This document shows positions 7,242-16,209 of a DNA stretch of 64,000 nucleotides, piece by piece. The notes beneath the pieces are model-generated. The model had not been told where the DNA came from. It was given only the letters and a program-made list of their open reading frames with translations, and ran no database searches. How positions within the stretch are numbered: position 1 is the stretch's first letter; each line of letters starts with the position of its first letter. A program made the translations under genes and the position numbers. The stretch comes from an uncultured Eubacteriales bacterium (GTDB lineage Bacteria; Bacillota; Clostridia; Oscillospirales; Acutalibacteraceae): the NCBI GenBank assembly GCA_934466515.1, contig CAKSLH010000002.1, positions 186,001-250,000 on the forward strand, written 5' to 3'.

Positions 7242-8243
7242 ACGGAAAATATAAGACTCAGAAGCGAAAAAAACGAGCATCTTATTCTTTGTTCGGACGC
7301 GGCTTTCAGCGATGAAAGCAAGGGCAGAAAAATAAAGGAAGAGCAGTGCGAATTAAGAACCGATTTCCAAAGAGACCGTGACAGGATTATTCACTGCAAG
7401 GCTTTCAGGAGACTTAAGCATAAAACGCAGGTTTTTCTATCTCCCGAGTCTGACCATTACAGGACCCGCCTTACACATACCTTAGAGGTAGCCCAGATTG
7501 CAAGAACTGTAGCGCGCGCCTTAAGACTCAATGAGGACTTGACCGAGGCTATCGCCTTAGGGCATGACTTAGGCCACACGCCATTCGGTCATGCGGGAGA
7601 GCGGGCGTTAAACGAGCTTTACAGCAACGGTTTTACCCATTTTGAGCAGAGCGTGAGAGTTTGCGAAAAGCTTGAAAAAAACGGAAAAGGGCTTAATCTT
7701 ACATACGAGGTTTTAGACGGGATTTTAACCCACACGAGAGGCGAGTGGGCAAAGACCGCCGAGGGAAAAATAGTAAGAATTGCCGACCATATCGCATATA
7801 TGAATCATGATATTGACGACGCGGTAAGGGCAGGCGTGATTAAGGCTTCGGATATTCCGGAGAGTGTTTGTAAAAATTTAGGCGACACAAAGAGTAAAAG
7901 GATTACAAGTCTTGTAAAATCGCTTATCAATTCGAGCGAGCACAAAAACATAAGGTTTGACGAAGAAACCGAGAAATACTACAATATGCTTCACGATTTC
8001 CTTTTTGAGGCGGTTTATCTTAACCCGAAGGCGAAGTCGGAGGAAAGCAAGGTTAAAGGGCTTATCGAAAAGCTTTACGGATATTATATTTCAAATCCGG
8101 ACAAGCTTACCGATGAATACCGTATTATATACGAAAAAGAGGGAAAGGAACGCGCGGCGGTCGACTATATAGCAGGAATGACCGACCATTTCGCGGTTTT
8201 AACCTATACCGATATCTGCATTCCTAAATCGTGGGGAATGTAA
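7242..8243 (+). CDS. dgt: Deoxyguanosinetriphosphate triphosphohydrolase-like protein
   Basis: An HD-domain dNTP triphosphohydrolase, about 333 residues, which cleaves dGTP to deoxyguanosine and triphosphate in the cytoplasm. The conserved N-terminal part reads FQRDRDRIIHCKAFRRLKHK, then TRLTHTLEVAQIART, and the metal-binding HD lies in ALGHDLGHTPFGH (about residue 108). No ATG, GTG or TTG precedes these essential motifs; the first is TTG at 7539, which would remove the first metal ligand. The frame is open only from 7215. The likely start is ACG at 7242, six bases after the SD AAAGGGGTGG. It lies between yigZ and dnaG on the same strand. Confidence 0.85.
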   Translation, partial: TENIRLRSEKNEHLILCSDAAFSDESKGRKIKEEQCELRTDFQRDRDRIIHCKAFRRLKHKTQVFLSPESDHYRTRLTHTLEVAQIARTVARALRLNEDLTEAIALGHDLGHTPFGHAGERALNELYSNGFTHFEQSVRVCEKLEKNGKGLNLTYEVLDGILTHTRGEWAKTAEGKIVRIADHIAYMNHDIDDAVRAGVIKASDIPESVCKNLGDTKSKRITSLVKSLINSSEHKNIRFDEETEKYYNMLHDFLFEAVYLNPKAKSEESKVKGLIEKLYGYYISNPDKLTDEYRIIYEKEGKERAAVDYIAGMTDHFAVLTYTDICIPKSWGM

Positions 8244-8268
8244 CAAGCAAAGAAAGGGGGAAAATTAA

Positions 8269-10041
8269 ATGCCTATTCCCGAAGAGGTTATCAATGAGAT
8301 AAAATATAAAAATCCCATTGAGTCTGTAATTTCTCAGTATGTGAATTTGAAACACCGCGGAAAGAATATGGTAGGACTTTGCCCTTTTCACAATGAAAAA
8401 ACCCCCTCGTTTACGGTCTATCCGCAAAACGGCTCCTTTTATTGCTTCGGCTGCGGAGCGGGCGGAGATGTTTTCAGCTTTGTAAGGCTGATGGATAAGG
8501 TCGATTATATTGACGCGGTAAGGCTGCTCGCGGAGAGAAGCGGAATAAGCATTGTTTCGGACGGATTTTCCGATTCTATGCAAAATTTAAGATCGAAAAT
8601 TTATGAAATAAATCAGGAAACCGCCCTTTTTTATTATAAATATTTAATTTCCCCTCAGGGCAAATGGGCGCTTGATTATTATTTATCCCGTGGGCTTAAG
8701 ATGTCAACGATAAAGCATTTCGGGCTCGGTGCCGCTCCCGACAGCTGGGATTCGCTTTTAAAGCATTTAAGGGCAAAGGGCTTTTCTGATAACGATATGC
8801 TTCAGGCAAATGTTATAGTCAAAGGAAAAAACGGCGGATATTATGACAGATTCAGAAACAGAACGGTATTCCCGATTATAAATATAAGAGGAAAGGTAAT
8901 AGGCTTCAGCGGAAGGGCGAGACCCGAAAATGAAAAGCAGGGCGGAAAGTATGTTAACACTGCCGACACGCCGGTTTATAAAAAAAGCGAAAATCTTTTC
9001 GGAATGAATTTCGCAAAAAACTATTGCTCCGAGCAGATAATTTTGGTTGAGGGCAATATGGATGTTATAAGCGTTCATCAGGCGGGACTGCAAAATACCG
9101 TTGCGGCGCTTGGAACCGCTTTTACGCCTCAGCAGGCAAAGCTGATGTCGAGGTATACAAAAGAAGTGGTTCTCACTATGGACGCGGACGAGGCTGGGCA
9201 GAAGGCTGTAAAAAAAGCCGCCGAAATCCTTAAAAGCACAGGGCTTGAAATAAAGGTTGCCGTTGTTCCCGACGGGAAGGACCCTGACGAATATATAAAG
9301 AAAAACGGCGCGGATAAGTTTAAAAAGGTAATCGAAAATGCCGTTCCGCTTATTGAATACGATCTTCTTGCCGCTGCAGGCAATATCGACGCGACCGACG
9401 ATAACGGCAAAATAAAATATTTAAACGCCGCCGCGGAAATAATAGCTAACACAACGGATATAGTCGAAAGAGACCTATATATCAGCCGGCTCTGCGAGAA
9501 ATTCTCGGTTTCGAGAACGGCTCTTGAAACAAAGGTAAACGAGCTGAGAAAAAGAAATGTCCGTTATGAAAAGAAAAAAGAAATAAATAATATTATTCAT
9601 CCGAAATACAGCTTTGACGATATAAACCCTCAGCGCCGTCTCTCGCCATACGGCACTAACGCCGAAGAAACGGTTATAGCCGCTGTTTTACAGCATCCCG
9701 ATCTTTGCGGCCATGCATTAAATGAGATTGAGCCTGAGGAATTTATAACGGCGCTCAACAGAAGGATCTTCGAAAGAATAAAGGAAAGATACGAGGAAGG
9801 CAATTCTACGGATGTTTCGTCCTTCGGAGATATTTTAAGTCCTGCCGAATCGGGCTATGTTGCAATGCTTTTTAACAGCGATAAATGCGAAAAAAATCCG
9901 CTTACTGTTTTAAATGACAGCATAAGGGTCTTAAAGGATGAAAAGGCAAGACTTTCGTCGGCAAATGTCAAGGATATGACTGTTGACGATTGGGCTTCAA
10001 ACATGAAAAAAATAATTGAAGAAAAGAAAAAGGGGAACTGA
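8269..10041 (+). CDS. dnaG: DNA primase
   Basis: A 590-residue primase that makes RNA primers at the replication fork. The CHC2 zinc finger has Cys38, His41, Cys59 and Cys62 (CPFHNEKTPSF ... FYCFGCG). The Toprim domain shows EGNMDVIS near residue 261 and DADEAG near 305 for metal binding. A C-terminal helicase-interaction region follows residue 430. The SD GAAAGGGGG precedes ATG 8269. Together with rpoD three bases downstream it forms the classic macromolecular synthesis operon, here without rpsU. Confidence 0.97.
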   Translation: MPIPEEVINEIKYKNPIESVISQYVNLKHRGKNMVGLCPFHNEKTPSFTVYPQNGSFYCFGCGAGGDVFSFVRLMDKVDYIDAVRLLAERSGISIVSDGFSDSMQNLRSKIYEINQETALFYYKYLISPQGKWALDYYLSRGLKMSTIKHFGLGAAPDSWDSLLKHLRAKGFSDNDMLQANVIVKGKNGGYYDRFRNRTVFPIINIRGKVIGFSGRARPENEKQGGKYVNTADTPVYKKSENLFGMNFAKNYCSEQIILVEGNMDVISVHQAGLQNTVAALGTAFTPQQAKLMSRYTKEVVLTMDADEAGQKAVKKAAEILKSTGLEIKVAVVPDGKDPDEYIKKNGADKFKKVIENAVPLIEYDLLAAAGNIDATDDNGKIKYLNAAAEIIANTTDIVERDLYISRLCEKFSVSRTALETKVNELRKRNVRYEKKKEINNIIHPKYSFDDINPQRRLSPYGTNAEETVIAAVLQHPDLCGHALNEIEPEEFITALNRRIFERIKERYEEGNSTDVSSFGDILSPAESGYVAMLFNSDKCEKNPLTVLNDSIRVLKDEKARLSSANVKDMTVDDWASNMKKIIEEKKKGN

Positions 10042-10043
10042 AT

Positions 10044-11108
10044 ATGGAAAATCAGGAAAACAAGAAGCTTAATGAAGAGGTAAAAAACAGCATAGAGGAA
10101 GAGGGCTTTGAGGAAAAGGACGCTTCAATTGACGAAATTGAAAACGCCCCCGAGGAAGAAACCGAGCTTTATGCCGAGCCTCCTATTTTAGAGCGTGATT
10201 TCGATGAAGAGCCTACCGAGGATGAGTTAGAGCTCGAAGAGATGAACATTGACAATCTTGACGACGACAACTTTATCGACAACATTTCTCTTGACGATCC
10301 CGTTAAGGTTTATCTTCGCGAGATAGGAAGAGTTCCGCTTTTAAGCTATGATGAGGAAATAGAGCTTGCAGTTAAGATAAGCGAGGGAGACGAATATGCC
10401 AAAAAGCGCCTTACAGAGGCTAACTTAAGGCTTGTTGTAAGTATCGCAAAGAAATATGTCGGCAGAGGAATGTATTTCCTTGACCTTATTCAGGAGGGCA
10501 ATGTCGGTCTTATAAAGGCTGTTGATAAGTTTGATTATACCAAGGGCTTTAAATTTTCAACCTATGCCACATGGTGGATAAGACAGGCTATTACAAGAGC
10601 CATTGCCGATCAGGCGAGAACCATAAGAATTCCCGTTCACATGGTTGAAACCATAAACAGGCTTAAAAAGGTTCAAAGCCAGCTTCTCCATGAAAACGGT
10701 TACGAGCCGAGCGAGGAGCTTATCGCGCAGAAAATGGATCTTCCGGTTGAAAGAGTCCGTGAAATAATGAGAATAGCTCAGGAGCCTGTTTCTATGGAAA
10801 CTCCTATTGGTCCCGAAGAGGATTCGAGACTTATGGACTTTATCCGTGACGAGGAGGCATTAGCGCCTGACGACGCGGCACTTAAAACCATTACAAATGA
10901 GGATATTGACAGCGTTCTTCATACCCTTACTCCGAGGGAGGAGGCTGTAATCCGTCTGCGCTTCGGTCTTCATGACGGAAGATGCCACACCTTAGAAGAG
11001 GTCGGAACAGAGTTCAATGTAACCCGTGAGCGAATCCGTCAGATAGAGGCAAAGGCTTTAAGAAAGCTCCGCCATCCTGTAAGAAGCAACAAATTCAAAG
11101 AAAAATAA
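10044..11108 (+). CDS. rpoD: Primary sigma factor SigA (RpoD)
   Basis: A 354-residue housekeeping sigma factor. The first 75 or so residues are very acidic, in place of a full region 1.1. Region 1.2 is DDPVKVYLREIGRVPLL, region 2 includes NLRLVVSIAKKYVGRGM and FKFSTYATWWIRQAITRAI, region 3 has RIPVHMVETINRLKKVQ, and region 4 ends with VTRERIRQIEAKALRKLRHP. It is cotranscribed with dnaG (two-base gap). It should read the TTGACA/TATAAT-type promoters that occur in this window. Confidence 0.98.
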   Translation: MENQENKKLNEEVKNSIEEEGFEEKDASIDEIENAPEEETELYAEPPILERDFDEEPTEDELELEEMNIDNLDDDNFIDNISLDDPVKVYLREIGRVPLLSYDEEIELAVKISEGDEYAKKRLTEANLRLVVSIAKKYVGRGMYFLDLIQEGNVGLIKAVDKFDYTKGFKFSTYATWWIRQAITRAIADQARTIRIPVHMVETINRLKKVQSQLLHENGYEPSEELIAQKMDLPVERVREIMRIAQEPVSMETPIGPEEDSRLMDFIRDEEALAPDDAALKTITNEDIDSVLHTLTPREEAVIRLRFGLHDGRCHTLEEVGTEFNVTRERIRQIEAKALRKLRHPVRSNKFKEK

Positions 11109-11122
11109 GAGGAATAAAGGCA

Positions 11123-11377
11123 ATGAAATTTACATATAAAACTAAAGGGGTTTGTTCTTCGTCAATTGAATTTGAAATTGATGACGGAATTGTTAAATCC
11201 GTTAAGTTTACAGGCGGCTGTAACGGCAATCTTCAAGGCATAGGAAGTCTTGTAGAGGGCATGGAGGTCGATGATGTAATAAAAAAGCTCAGCGGAATAA
11301 AATGCGGTTTTAAGGGGACATCATGTCCCGATCAGCTGGCAGAAGCTTTAAGGGAATATAAATCTACCGCGAGGTGA
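11123..11377 (+). CDS. TSCPD domain-containing small protein
   Basis: An 84-residue protein of the TIGR03905 type. It starts KFTYKTKGVCSS and has VKFTGGCNGNLQGIGSLVEG and the terminal TSCPDQLAEAL that names the domain. Related TSCPD domains sit at the C-terminus of class II ribonucleotide reductases, but the role of the stand-alone form is not known to me. Several conserved cysteines (about 11, 29, 59, 65) could bind metal. It follows rpoD by 14 bases with SD AGAGGAAT, so it belongs to the dnaG-rpoD operon. Confidence 0.85.
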   Translation: MKFTYKTKGVCSSSIEFEIDDGIVKSVKFTGGCNGNLQGIGSLVEGMEVDDVIKKLSGIKCGFKGTSCPDQLAEALREYKSTAR

Positions 11378-11383
11378 AAAACA

Positions 11384-11905
11384 GTGTGTCAGGATAAGGA
11401 CATAAAAATATTCGGGAAAAAATCGGCGCCTGCTTCGGTTGTAACAGATGTGCCCGAGCCTACTTCGGAAGAGCTAAGCCGTGCAAAGTTATGCGGACAA
11501 AAGGTTGCGGTCTGCTTTGTTGACGCAGTAAGGTCTAACGAAGAGGGAGAAAATAATGACTATGAGCTTCTTATTCAAAGAAGGCTTTTGCTGTCATTTA
11601 CCGCAAATATCTGCTTCGAGCGGTTTATAAAAAATCCGGCGCTCAGCGAAAAGGCGCACAGGAGCTTTTTGAGCTATCTTAAAACAAATGAAAAAGAGAT
11701 TTACGATACCGCTGTCGATACGGGCGCGTTTTCGTTTTATTATCTTGCATACCGCAGGCATAACGAGGTAGAGCGCAGAATGGGACAAACCTTTGCCATG
11801 CTCTGCTCTCATGACGGCGACCCGATTTTTCAGGAGCTCGGCGAGGCGATGTACTGCTGGTTTTCCGCAGAGGTCAAAAAAATAATCTCGGAAGAATTCG
11901 AGTAA
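11384..11905 (+). CDS. Hypothetical protein in the dnaG-rpoD operon
   Basis: A 173-residue soluble protein that I do not recognise. The start is GTG at 11384, preceded by the SD GCGAGGTG. It is predicted mostly helical, with no signal peptide or membrane segment. Stretches such as RRLLLSFTANICFERFI and AFSFYYLAYRRHNEVERRMGQTFAMLCSHDG look like a conserved core, and several cysteines are scattered through it. It lies six bases after the TSCPD gene and is followed by an 18-bp hairpin, so it is probably the last gene of the dnaG-rpoD operon. No function can be assigned. Confidence 0.75.
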   Translation: MCQDKDIKIFGKKSAPASVVTDVPEPTSEELSRAKLCGQKVAVCFVDAVRSNEEGENNDYELLIQRRLLLSFTANICFERFIKNPALSEKAHRSFLSYLKTNEKEIYDTAVDTGAFSFYYLAYRRHNEVERRMGQTFAMLCSHDGDPIFQELGEAMYCWFSAEVKKIISEEFE

Positions 11906-11906
11906 T

Positions 11907-11953
11907 AAAAATATCCTCCTTTTAATAAATTGATATAAAAGGAGGATATTTTT
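11907..11953 (+). promoter_or_regulatory. 18-bp perfect hairpin covering the amidase ribosome site
   Basis: Bases 11907-11924 pair without mismatch to 11936-11953 around an 11-base loop. The 3' arm holds the whole SD AAAGGAGG and its T-run, and the amidase ATG is the very next base. It could end the upstream operon as a terminator, block translation of the amidase on read-through RNA, or do both. Confidence 0.75.
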
Positions 11954-12496
11954 ATGCCCAAAATTTATTTGAGTCCGTCTACGCAGGAGTTTAACCCTTA
12001 TATAATAGGCGGAACGGAAGAATACTATATGAATTTGATTGCCGACGCAATGGAGCCTTATTTATACGCTACGGGAATTGAATTCGACAGAAATACTCCC
12101 GATATGACCGCCGCATCTTCCATAGCGGCTTCGAACGCGGGGAGGTATGATTTACATTTGGCTCTTCATTCAAACGCAACAGCGAGCGGAAAGGGCGATG
12201 TCAGGGGCAGTGAGGTGTATTATTACCCGACAAGCATAAACGGCAGACGGGCGGCGGATATAATTGCCAATAATCTTCAAATGATATATCCTATTCCCGA
12301 AAATGTCAGGACCGTTGAAACAAAAACGCTCGGCGAGGTAAGAAGAACCAGAGCGCCGAGCGTTTTGATAGAATTTGCATATCATGATAATTATGACGAT
12401 GCGGTTTGGATAAGAGATAACATTGACGAAATCGCAAGAAATGTTGTTTTGTCCCTTGCGGATTATTTTGATTTGCCGTTCAGGCAAGAGGTGTAA
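11954..12496 (+). CDS. N-acetylmuramoyl-L-alanine amidase (Amidase_3 family)
   Basis: A 180-residue single-domain Amidase_3 protein, expected to cleave between MurNAc and L-alanine in peptidoglycan. It has GGTEEYYMNLIADAM with the zinc-ligand glutamate, LALHSNA with the zinc-ligand histidine (about residue 71-77), RGSEVYYYPTS, and the catalytic-glutamate region VLIEFAYHDN. The usual first zinc ligand in DPGHGG is missing: the matching segment reads LSPSTQEF. There is no signal peptide, so export would need lysis, a sporulation context or another route. The ribosome site lies in an 18-bp hairpin. Confidence 0.88.
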   Translation: MPKIYLSPSTQEFNPYIIGGTEEYYMNLIADAMEPYLYATGIEFDRNTPDMTAASSIAASNAGRYDLHLALHSNATASGKGDVRGSEVYYYPTSINGRRAADIIANNLQMIYPIPENVRTVETKTLGEVRRTRAPSVLIEFAYHDNYDDAVWIRDNIDEIARNVVLSLADYFDLPFRQEV

Positions 12497-12571
12497 GCTT
12501 TAGTTTCAGCAGAGTCCCAAGCCTCCGCCTCAGCCGGAAGGGTTTGGTTATATTAAGTGCCGACAGGCACA
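12497..12571 (+). repeat. CTTTAGTT...TTGGTTATATTA repeat module, copy 2
   Basis: It begins directly after the amidase TAA stop. It shares CTTTAGTTTCAGCAGA and TTTGGTTATATTA with 2346-2454 and ends in the small hairpin GTGCC-GACA-GGCAC. The middle part is shorter than in copy 1. Confidence 0.6.
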
Positions 12572-12585
12572 CATTTGTTTTAAAA

Positions 12586-14670
12586 CTAAATCTTAAACAG
12601 CAAGTCTCCGTATGTAGGATAAGGCCAGTATTCTCTTGCCGTAATGCTTTCGGCACGGTCGGCAAGATATCTTATCTTTTCCATTAATGGAAGAACCTCT
12701 TTGTTGTAAAGGAGCGCGGTTTCAAGTATTCCTGTTTCGCATGAGGCTTTTTTAACCGCGTTTTCAAGCTCAAGAGTCAATGAATAAAGCTTCGAGGAAA
12801 TGTCGGAAAGCCTGAAAGCAAGGTCCTTTTCGACAGTTGCGCTTATTCCGATATTTGCCTTGTTTGCGGCGGTAAAGCTTAGCTTATCGGTATATTTAAT
12901 AATTGCCGGCATAACATCGCGCTTTATCATTTCACAAAGCGTAAGCGCTTCTATATGCAGAATTTTGCTGTATTTTTCAAGCATTGTGTCGGCTCGGCAG
13001 GTAAGCTCCGTTTTGTTTAAAACGCCGTGGCGTTTGAATAATTCAATATTAGCGGTACTGCAAAGATAGGGGACTGCGTCGACAGTGCTTTTAAGATTTA
13101 AAAGACCCCTGCTTTTCGCTTCCGCTTCCCAAGTTTTTGAATAACCGTCTCCGTCAAACAAAATTCTTTTGTGCGACGAGATGGTTTCTTTTATTATAGC
13201 CGCAACCTCGCCCTCAAAATCATCGGTCATTTCAAGCCTGTCTGCAAACTGCATGAAAACATCTGCTACCATGGTGTTTATCATAATGTTTGTATCCGAA
13301 ACCGAGGCGGAGGAGCCGAGCATGCGGAATTCGAACTTATTGCCCGTAAAGGCGAAAGGAGATGTTCTGTTCCTGTCGGTGTTGTCCTTCCTTATGTAAG
13401 GAATGGTGTCGGTTCCGATTGTCATTTTAACCTTGCCTGCGTCGTTATGGTGGGCACCGCGGTCAATATCTCTTAAAAGCGCCGTAAGCTCTTCGCCTAA
13501 ATACATTGAAACAATTGCGGGCGGTGCCTCGGAGGCGCCCAGTCTGTGGTCGTTTCCTGCTGAAGCTACGGAAATTCTCAAAAGGTCCTGATGATCGTCA
13601 ACCGCCTTAATAACAGCGCAAAGCGTGAGCAAAAACAGCTTGTTTTCGCTCGGGTTTTTCCCCGGCTTTAAAAGATTTATTCCCGTGTCGGTAGAAAGCG
13701 ACCAGTTGTTGTGCTTGCCCGAGCCGTTTACCCCTGCAAAGGGCTTTTCGTGCAGCAGGCAGACAAGTCCGTGCTTATCGGCAAGCTTCTTCATAAGCTC
13801 CATTGTGAGCTGATTGTGGTCTGCCGCAATATTTGTTGTAGTAAAAATCGGGGCAAGCTCATGTTGAGCGGGGGCAACCTCGTTATGCTCTGTTTTTGCA
13901 AGCACTCCGAGCTTCCAAAGCTCCTCGTCAAGCTCGCGCATAAATGCGGCAACCCTCGGCTTTATAACGCCGAAATAATGGTCGTCCATTTCCTGTCCCT
14001 TTGGAGGAAGCGCACCGATAAGCGTTCTTCCGCAAAACATTAAATCGGGGCGCTTTTTAAAAAGCTCGCGGTCGATAAGAAAATATTCCTGCTCGGGTCC
14101 GACGGTGGTGTCAATATGCTCGACATCGGGAATTTTAAACAGTCTTATTATTCGCATTACCTGCTTGTTTAAAGCGTCCATACTGCGAAGGAGCGGAGTT
14201 TTTTGGTCGAGCGCTTCGCCGCCGTAGGAGCAAAACGCGGTAGGAATGCAAAGCGTGTTGTCCTTAACAAAAGCATAGGAGCTCGGGTCCCAAGCGGTAT
14301 AGCCTCTTGCTTCAAAGGTTGCTCTTATTCCGCCTGAGGGGAATGACGATGCGTCGGGCTCGCCTTTAATAAGCTCCTTGCCTGAAAATTCCATTATAAC
14401 CCTTCCGTCCGAGGCAGGAGCGATAAAGCTGTCATGCTTTTCAGCGGTAATGCCCGTAAGCGGCTGAAACCAATGCGTAAAATGTGTTGCACCCTTTTCT
14501 ATAGCCCAATCCTTCATGACATTTGCAACAGTATCGGCAATGCGGCTGTCAATGCCGACGCCTAATTTTATCGCCTGTTTTATTGAATTGTAGGTAGTAT
14601 CGGGCAGACGCTCTTTCATCACGCTGTCATTAAAAACCATACTTCCGAATAATTTCTCGATTTTAGTCAA
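12586..14670 (-). CDS. glnN: Glutamine synthetase type III
   Basis: A 694-residue GSIII enzyme, making glutamine from glutamate, ammonia and ATP as a large oligomer in the cytoplasm. Signatures are GPEQEYFLID, NEVAPAQHELAPIF, KPFAGVNGSGKHNNWSLST and EFRMLGSSASVSDTNIMINT. The length of about 700 residues separates it from type I enzymes (about 450). The start is TTG at 14670 (MTKIEKLFGS), set by the SD GGAGGGTG; an ATG further upstream gives a non-homologous extension and precedes the SD. It has its own consensus promoter and ends near a repeat module. I see no GlnR-type operator. Confidence 0.95.
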   Translation of the reverse strand: MTKIEKLFGSMVFNDSVMKERLPDTTYNSIKQAIKLGVGIDSRIADTVANVMKDWAIEKGATHFTHWFQPLTGITAEKHDSFIAPASDGRVIMEFSGKELIKGEPDASSFPSGGIRATFEARGYTAWDPSSYAFVKDNTLCIPTAFCSYGGEALDQKTPLLRSMDALNKQVMRIIRLFKIPDVEHIDTTVGPEQEYFLIDRELFKKRPDLMFCGRTLIGALPPKGQEMDDHYFGVIKPRVAAFMRELDEELWKLGVLAKTEHNEVAPAQHELAPIFTTTNIAADHNQLTMELMKKLADKHGLVCLLHEKPFAGVNGSGKHNNWSLSTDTGINLLKPGKNPSENKLFLLTLCAVIKAVDDHQDLLRISVASAGNDHRLGASEAPPAIVSMYLGEELTALLRDIDRGAHHNDAGKVKMTIGTDTIPYIRKDNTDRNRTSPFAFTGNKFEFRMLGSSASVSDTNIMINTMVADVFMQFADRLEMTDDFEGEVAAIIKETISSHKRILFDGDGYSKTWEAEAKSRGLLNLKSTVDAVPYLCSTANIELFKRHGVLNKTELTCRADTMLEKYSKILHIEALTLCEMIKRDVMPAIIKYTDKLSFTAANKANIGISATVEKDLAFRLSDISSKLYSLTLELENAVKKASCETGILETALLYNKEVLPLMEKIRYLADRAESITAREYWPYPTYGDLLFKI

Positions 14671-14718
14671 AATACACCCTCCGAAATTTAAAAAAAGAAA
14701 AATTGACAAGTTAATATT

Positions 14719-14747
14719 ATTATAGTTTATTCTTAAAATAAAGTCAA
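14719..14747 (-). promoter_or_regulatory. Promoter of glutamine synthetase
   Basis: On the minus strand, TTGACT, 17 bp, then TATAAT. The start of transcription would lie about 40 bases before the TTG start codon. Confidence 0.8.
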
Positions 14748-14804
14748 CAAAAGGCAGATTTCTCTAAAATATTTATGTAAAAGAAGAAAATACTTAAAAA
14801 AATT

Positions 14805-14844
14805 AGCCTTATCTTATTTTAACCTAATAAAATAAGATAAGGCT
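14805..14844 (-). terminator. Terminator of the ychF-to-transglutaminase gene run
   Basis: The 16-bp perfect stem AGCCTTATCTTATTTT/AAAATAAGATAAGGCT has an 8-base loop. On the minus strand it is followed by AATTTTTTTAAG, a good U-tract. Confidence 0.85.
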
Positions 14845-14851
14845 TTAAAAT

Positions 14852-16195
14852 TCAGAAATAAACAATAATATAATTCGTATTCTGTATTAAATTCATTCCC
14901 GTAAGCGCCATAGAAAAGTTTCTCTGCATTGCGTCGGCTATTTTTCCTCTGAGCGCCGAGGCGTCCGCTAAAAGCCCTTGGTTAGTAACCTTTATTTGGG
15001 CAAAATGTTTACCTTGGTCAAGCTGCCATTTTATATAAGAAGAAAGCTCGCCGATTTCGCTTTCGCTGTTTAAAATAAGCTTTTCATGAACAAAATAGTT
15101 CATTTCAGAAGCAGTGCAGCTGTTTTTTGTAAGATTAAATAAACCGCTTTCGTCCGCTTTACCCGATTTCGGGCTGATATAAGAGGCAGGGGAATGGTCA
15201 CTGTTTAATTCCGCGTCGGTTAAGTTAAAATAACTGTAGGTTGGATTTCCGTTTATGTTCTGATCGTCCCAAGTGACATCTATGTTATACCATGCGTTAT
15301 CAATGCTTACGGTGTTCCACATGTGGTTTTGACCCTTGCTTACACCTCTTACAAGGAAAGAATTTATTCCTGCCTTTGAACAAAGCAGGGCAAAGGCTCT
15401 TGAATAGCCCTCGCAGACGGCATTCTTGTCTACAAGTGCTCCGTAAGCCGAATAGATATATTTCCCGTTTATATTATAGGCGGTGTTATTGCATATAAAA
15501 TCATGAATATAAAGCTCGGCTTCAAACTGTGAGCTTAAGCTTTTCGTTGCGGCGGTAACCGAATTAACTACCTCCTCAAGCCTTGCTTTCATAGATTGCG
15601 CCTCGGTTTTCGAAGCAAGATATGAAAGAGTGTAGGACTCTGACTTTCCCTCAAACATAACTGCTATTTCGCCCGTTTCCGTGTGGCTCAGCAAATAAGC
15701 TGACGGCAGCCAAAACATTTCGGGATAATCGTCGCACAGCGCCTGAAAAGCGGCTGAAATATCGCTTTTAAAATCTCCGTCAAGCTTGCCTAAATCTATC
15801 CAGCCTGTTGTGAATTCCTCGGTTGCCGCGAGCAGTTTTTTATAAATTTCCTGCCTTGCGGAGCCGAGAGAAGAAAAAACCGTCAGCCTGTCGCTTTTTA
15901 TTCTTATTCCGGTGTACGGAACTCTTTTTATTTCCTTGTCCTTGATAACAGTATCAATAACCGCACCGCCTGAGGACGGGGCAGGTGTTTGCGAGGACTT
16001 TTCGGAAGCTTTTTCGGTAATTTCCGATTTTGGCTTTTCCGATTCGGAGATTTCCTCCGAAGAATCGGAATTGCCGCCAAATACAAAATAAGAAGAGTAA
16101 TCGGAATTTTCAGGCGCTTTTTTCTTGCATGAGCTAAAAGTTAAAGCTACCGTTAAAGATAGGAAAATGCCGAAAAATTTTGCCGCTTTTTTCAT
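14852..16195 (-). CDS. Transglutaminase-like lipoprotein
   Basis: A 447-residue exported protein. A signal peptide ends in a lipobox, LTFSSC (Cys at about 23), followed by a Ser/Glu/Lys-rich linker to about residue 80. The transglutaminase-like core has the Cys-His-Asp triad in NAVCEGYSRAFALL, GQNHMWNTV and VTWDD (about residues 257-306). Such domains act as proteases or amide-processing enzymes. This one is anchored on the outer face of the membrane. It is the last gene of a minus-strand run that also holds peptidoglycan-type genes, so a cell-wall substrate is possible but not shown. Confidence 0.85.
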   Translation of the reverse strand: MKKAAKFFGIFLSLTVALTFSSCKKKAPENSDYSSYFVFGGNSDSSEEISESEKPKSEITEKASEKSSQTPAPSSGGAVIDTVIKDKEIKRVPYTGIRIKSDRLTVFSSLGSARQEIYKKLLAATEEFTTGWIDLGKLDGDFKSDISAAFQALCDDYPEMFWLPSAYLLSHTETGEIAVMFEGKSESYTLSYLASKTEAQSMKARLEEVVNSVTAATKSLSSQFEAELYIHDFICNNTAYNINGKYIYSAYGALVDKNAVCEGYSRAFALLCSKAGINSFLVRGVSKGQNHMWNTVSIDNAWYNIDVTWDDQNINGNPTYSYFNLTDAELNSDHSPASYISPKSGKADESGLFNLTKNSCTASEMNYFVHEKLILNSESEIGELSSYIKWQLDQGKHFAQIKVTNQGLLADASALRGKIADAMQRNFSMALTGMNLIQNTNYIIVYF

Positions 16196-16209
16196 AAATT
16201 TTCTCCGTT

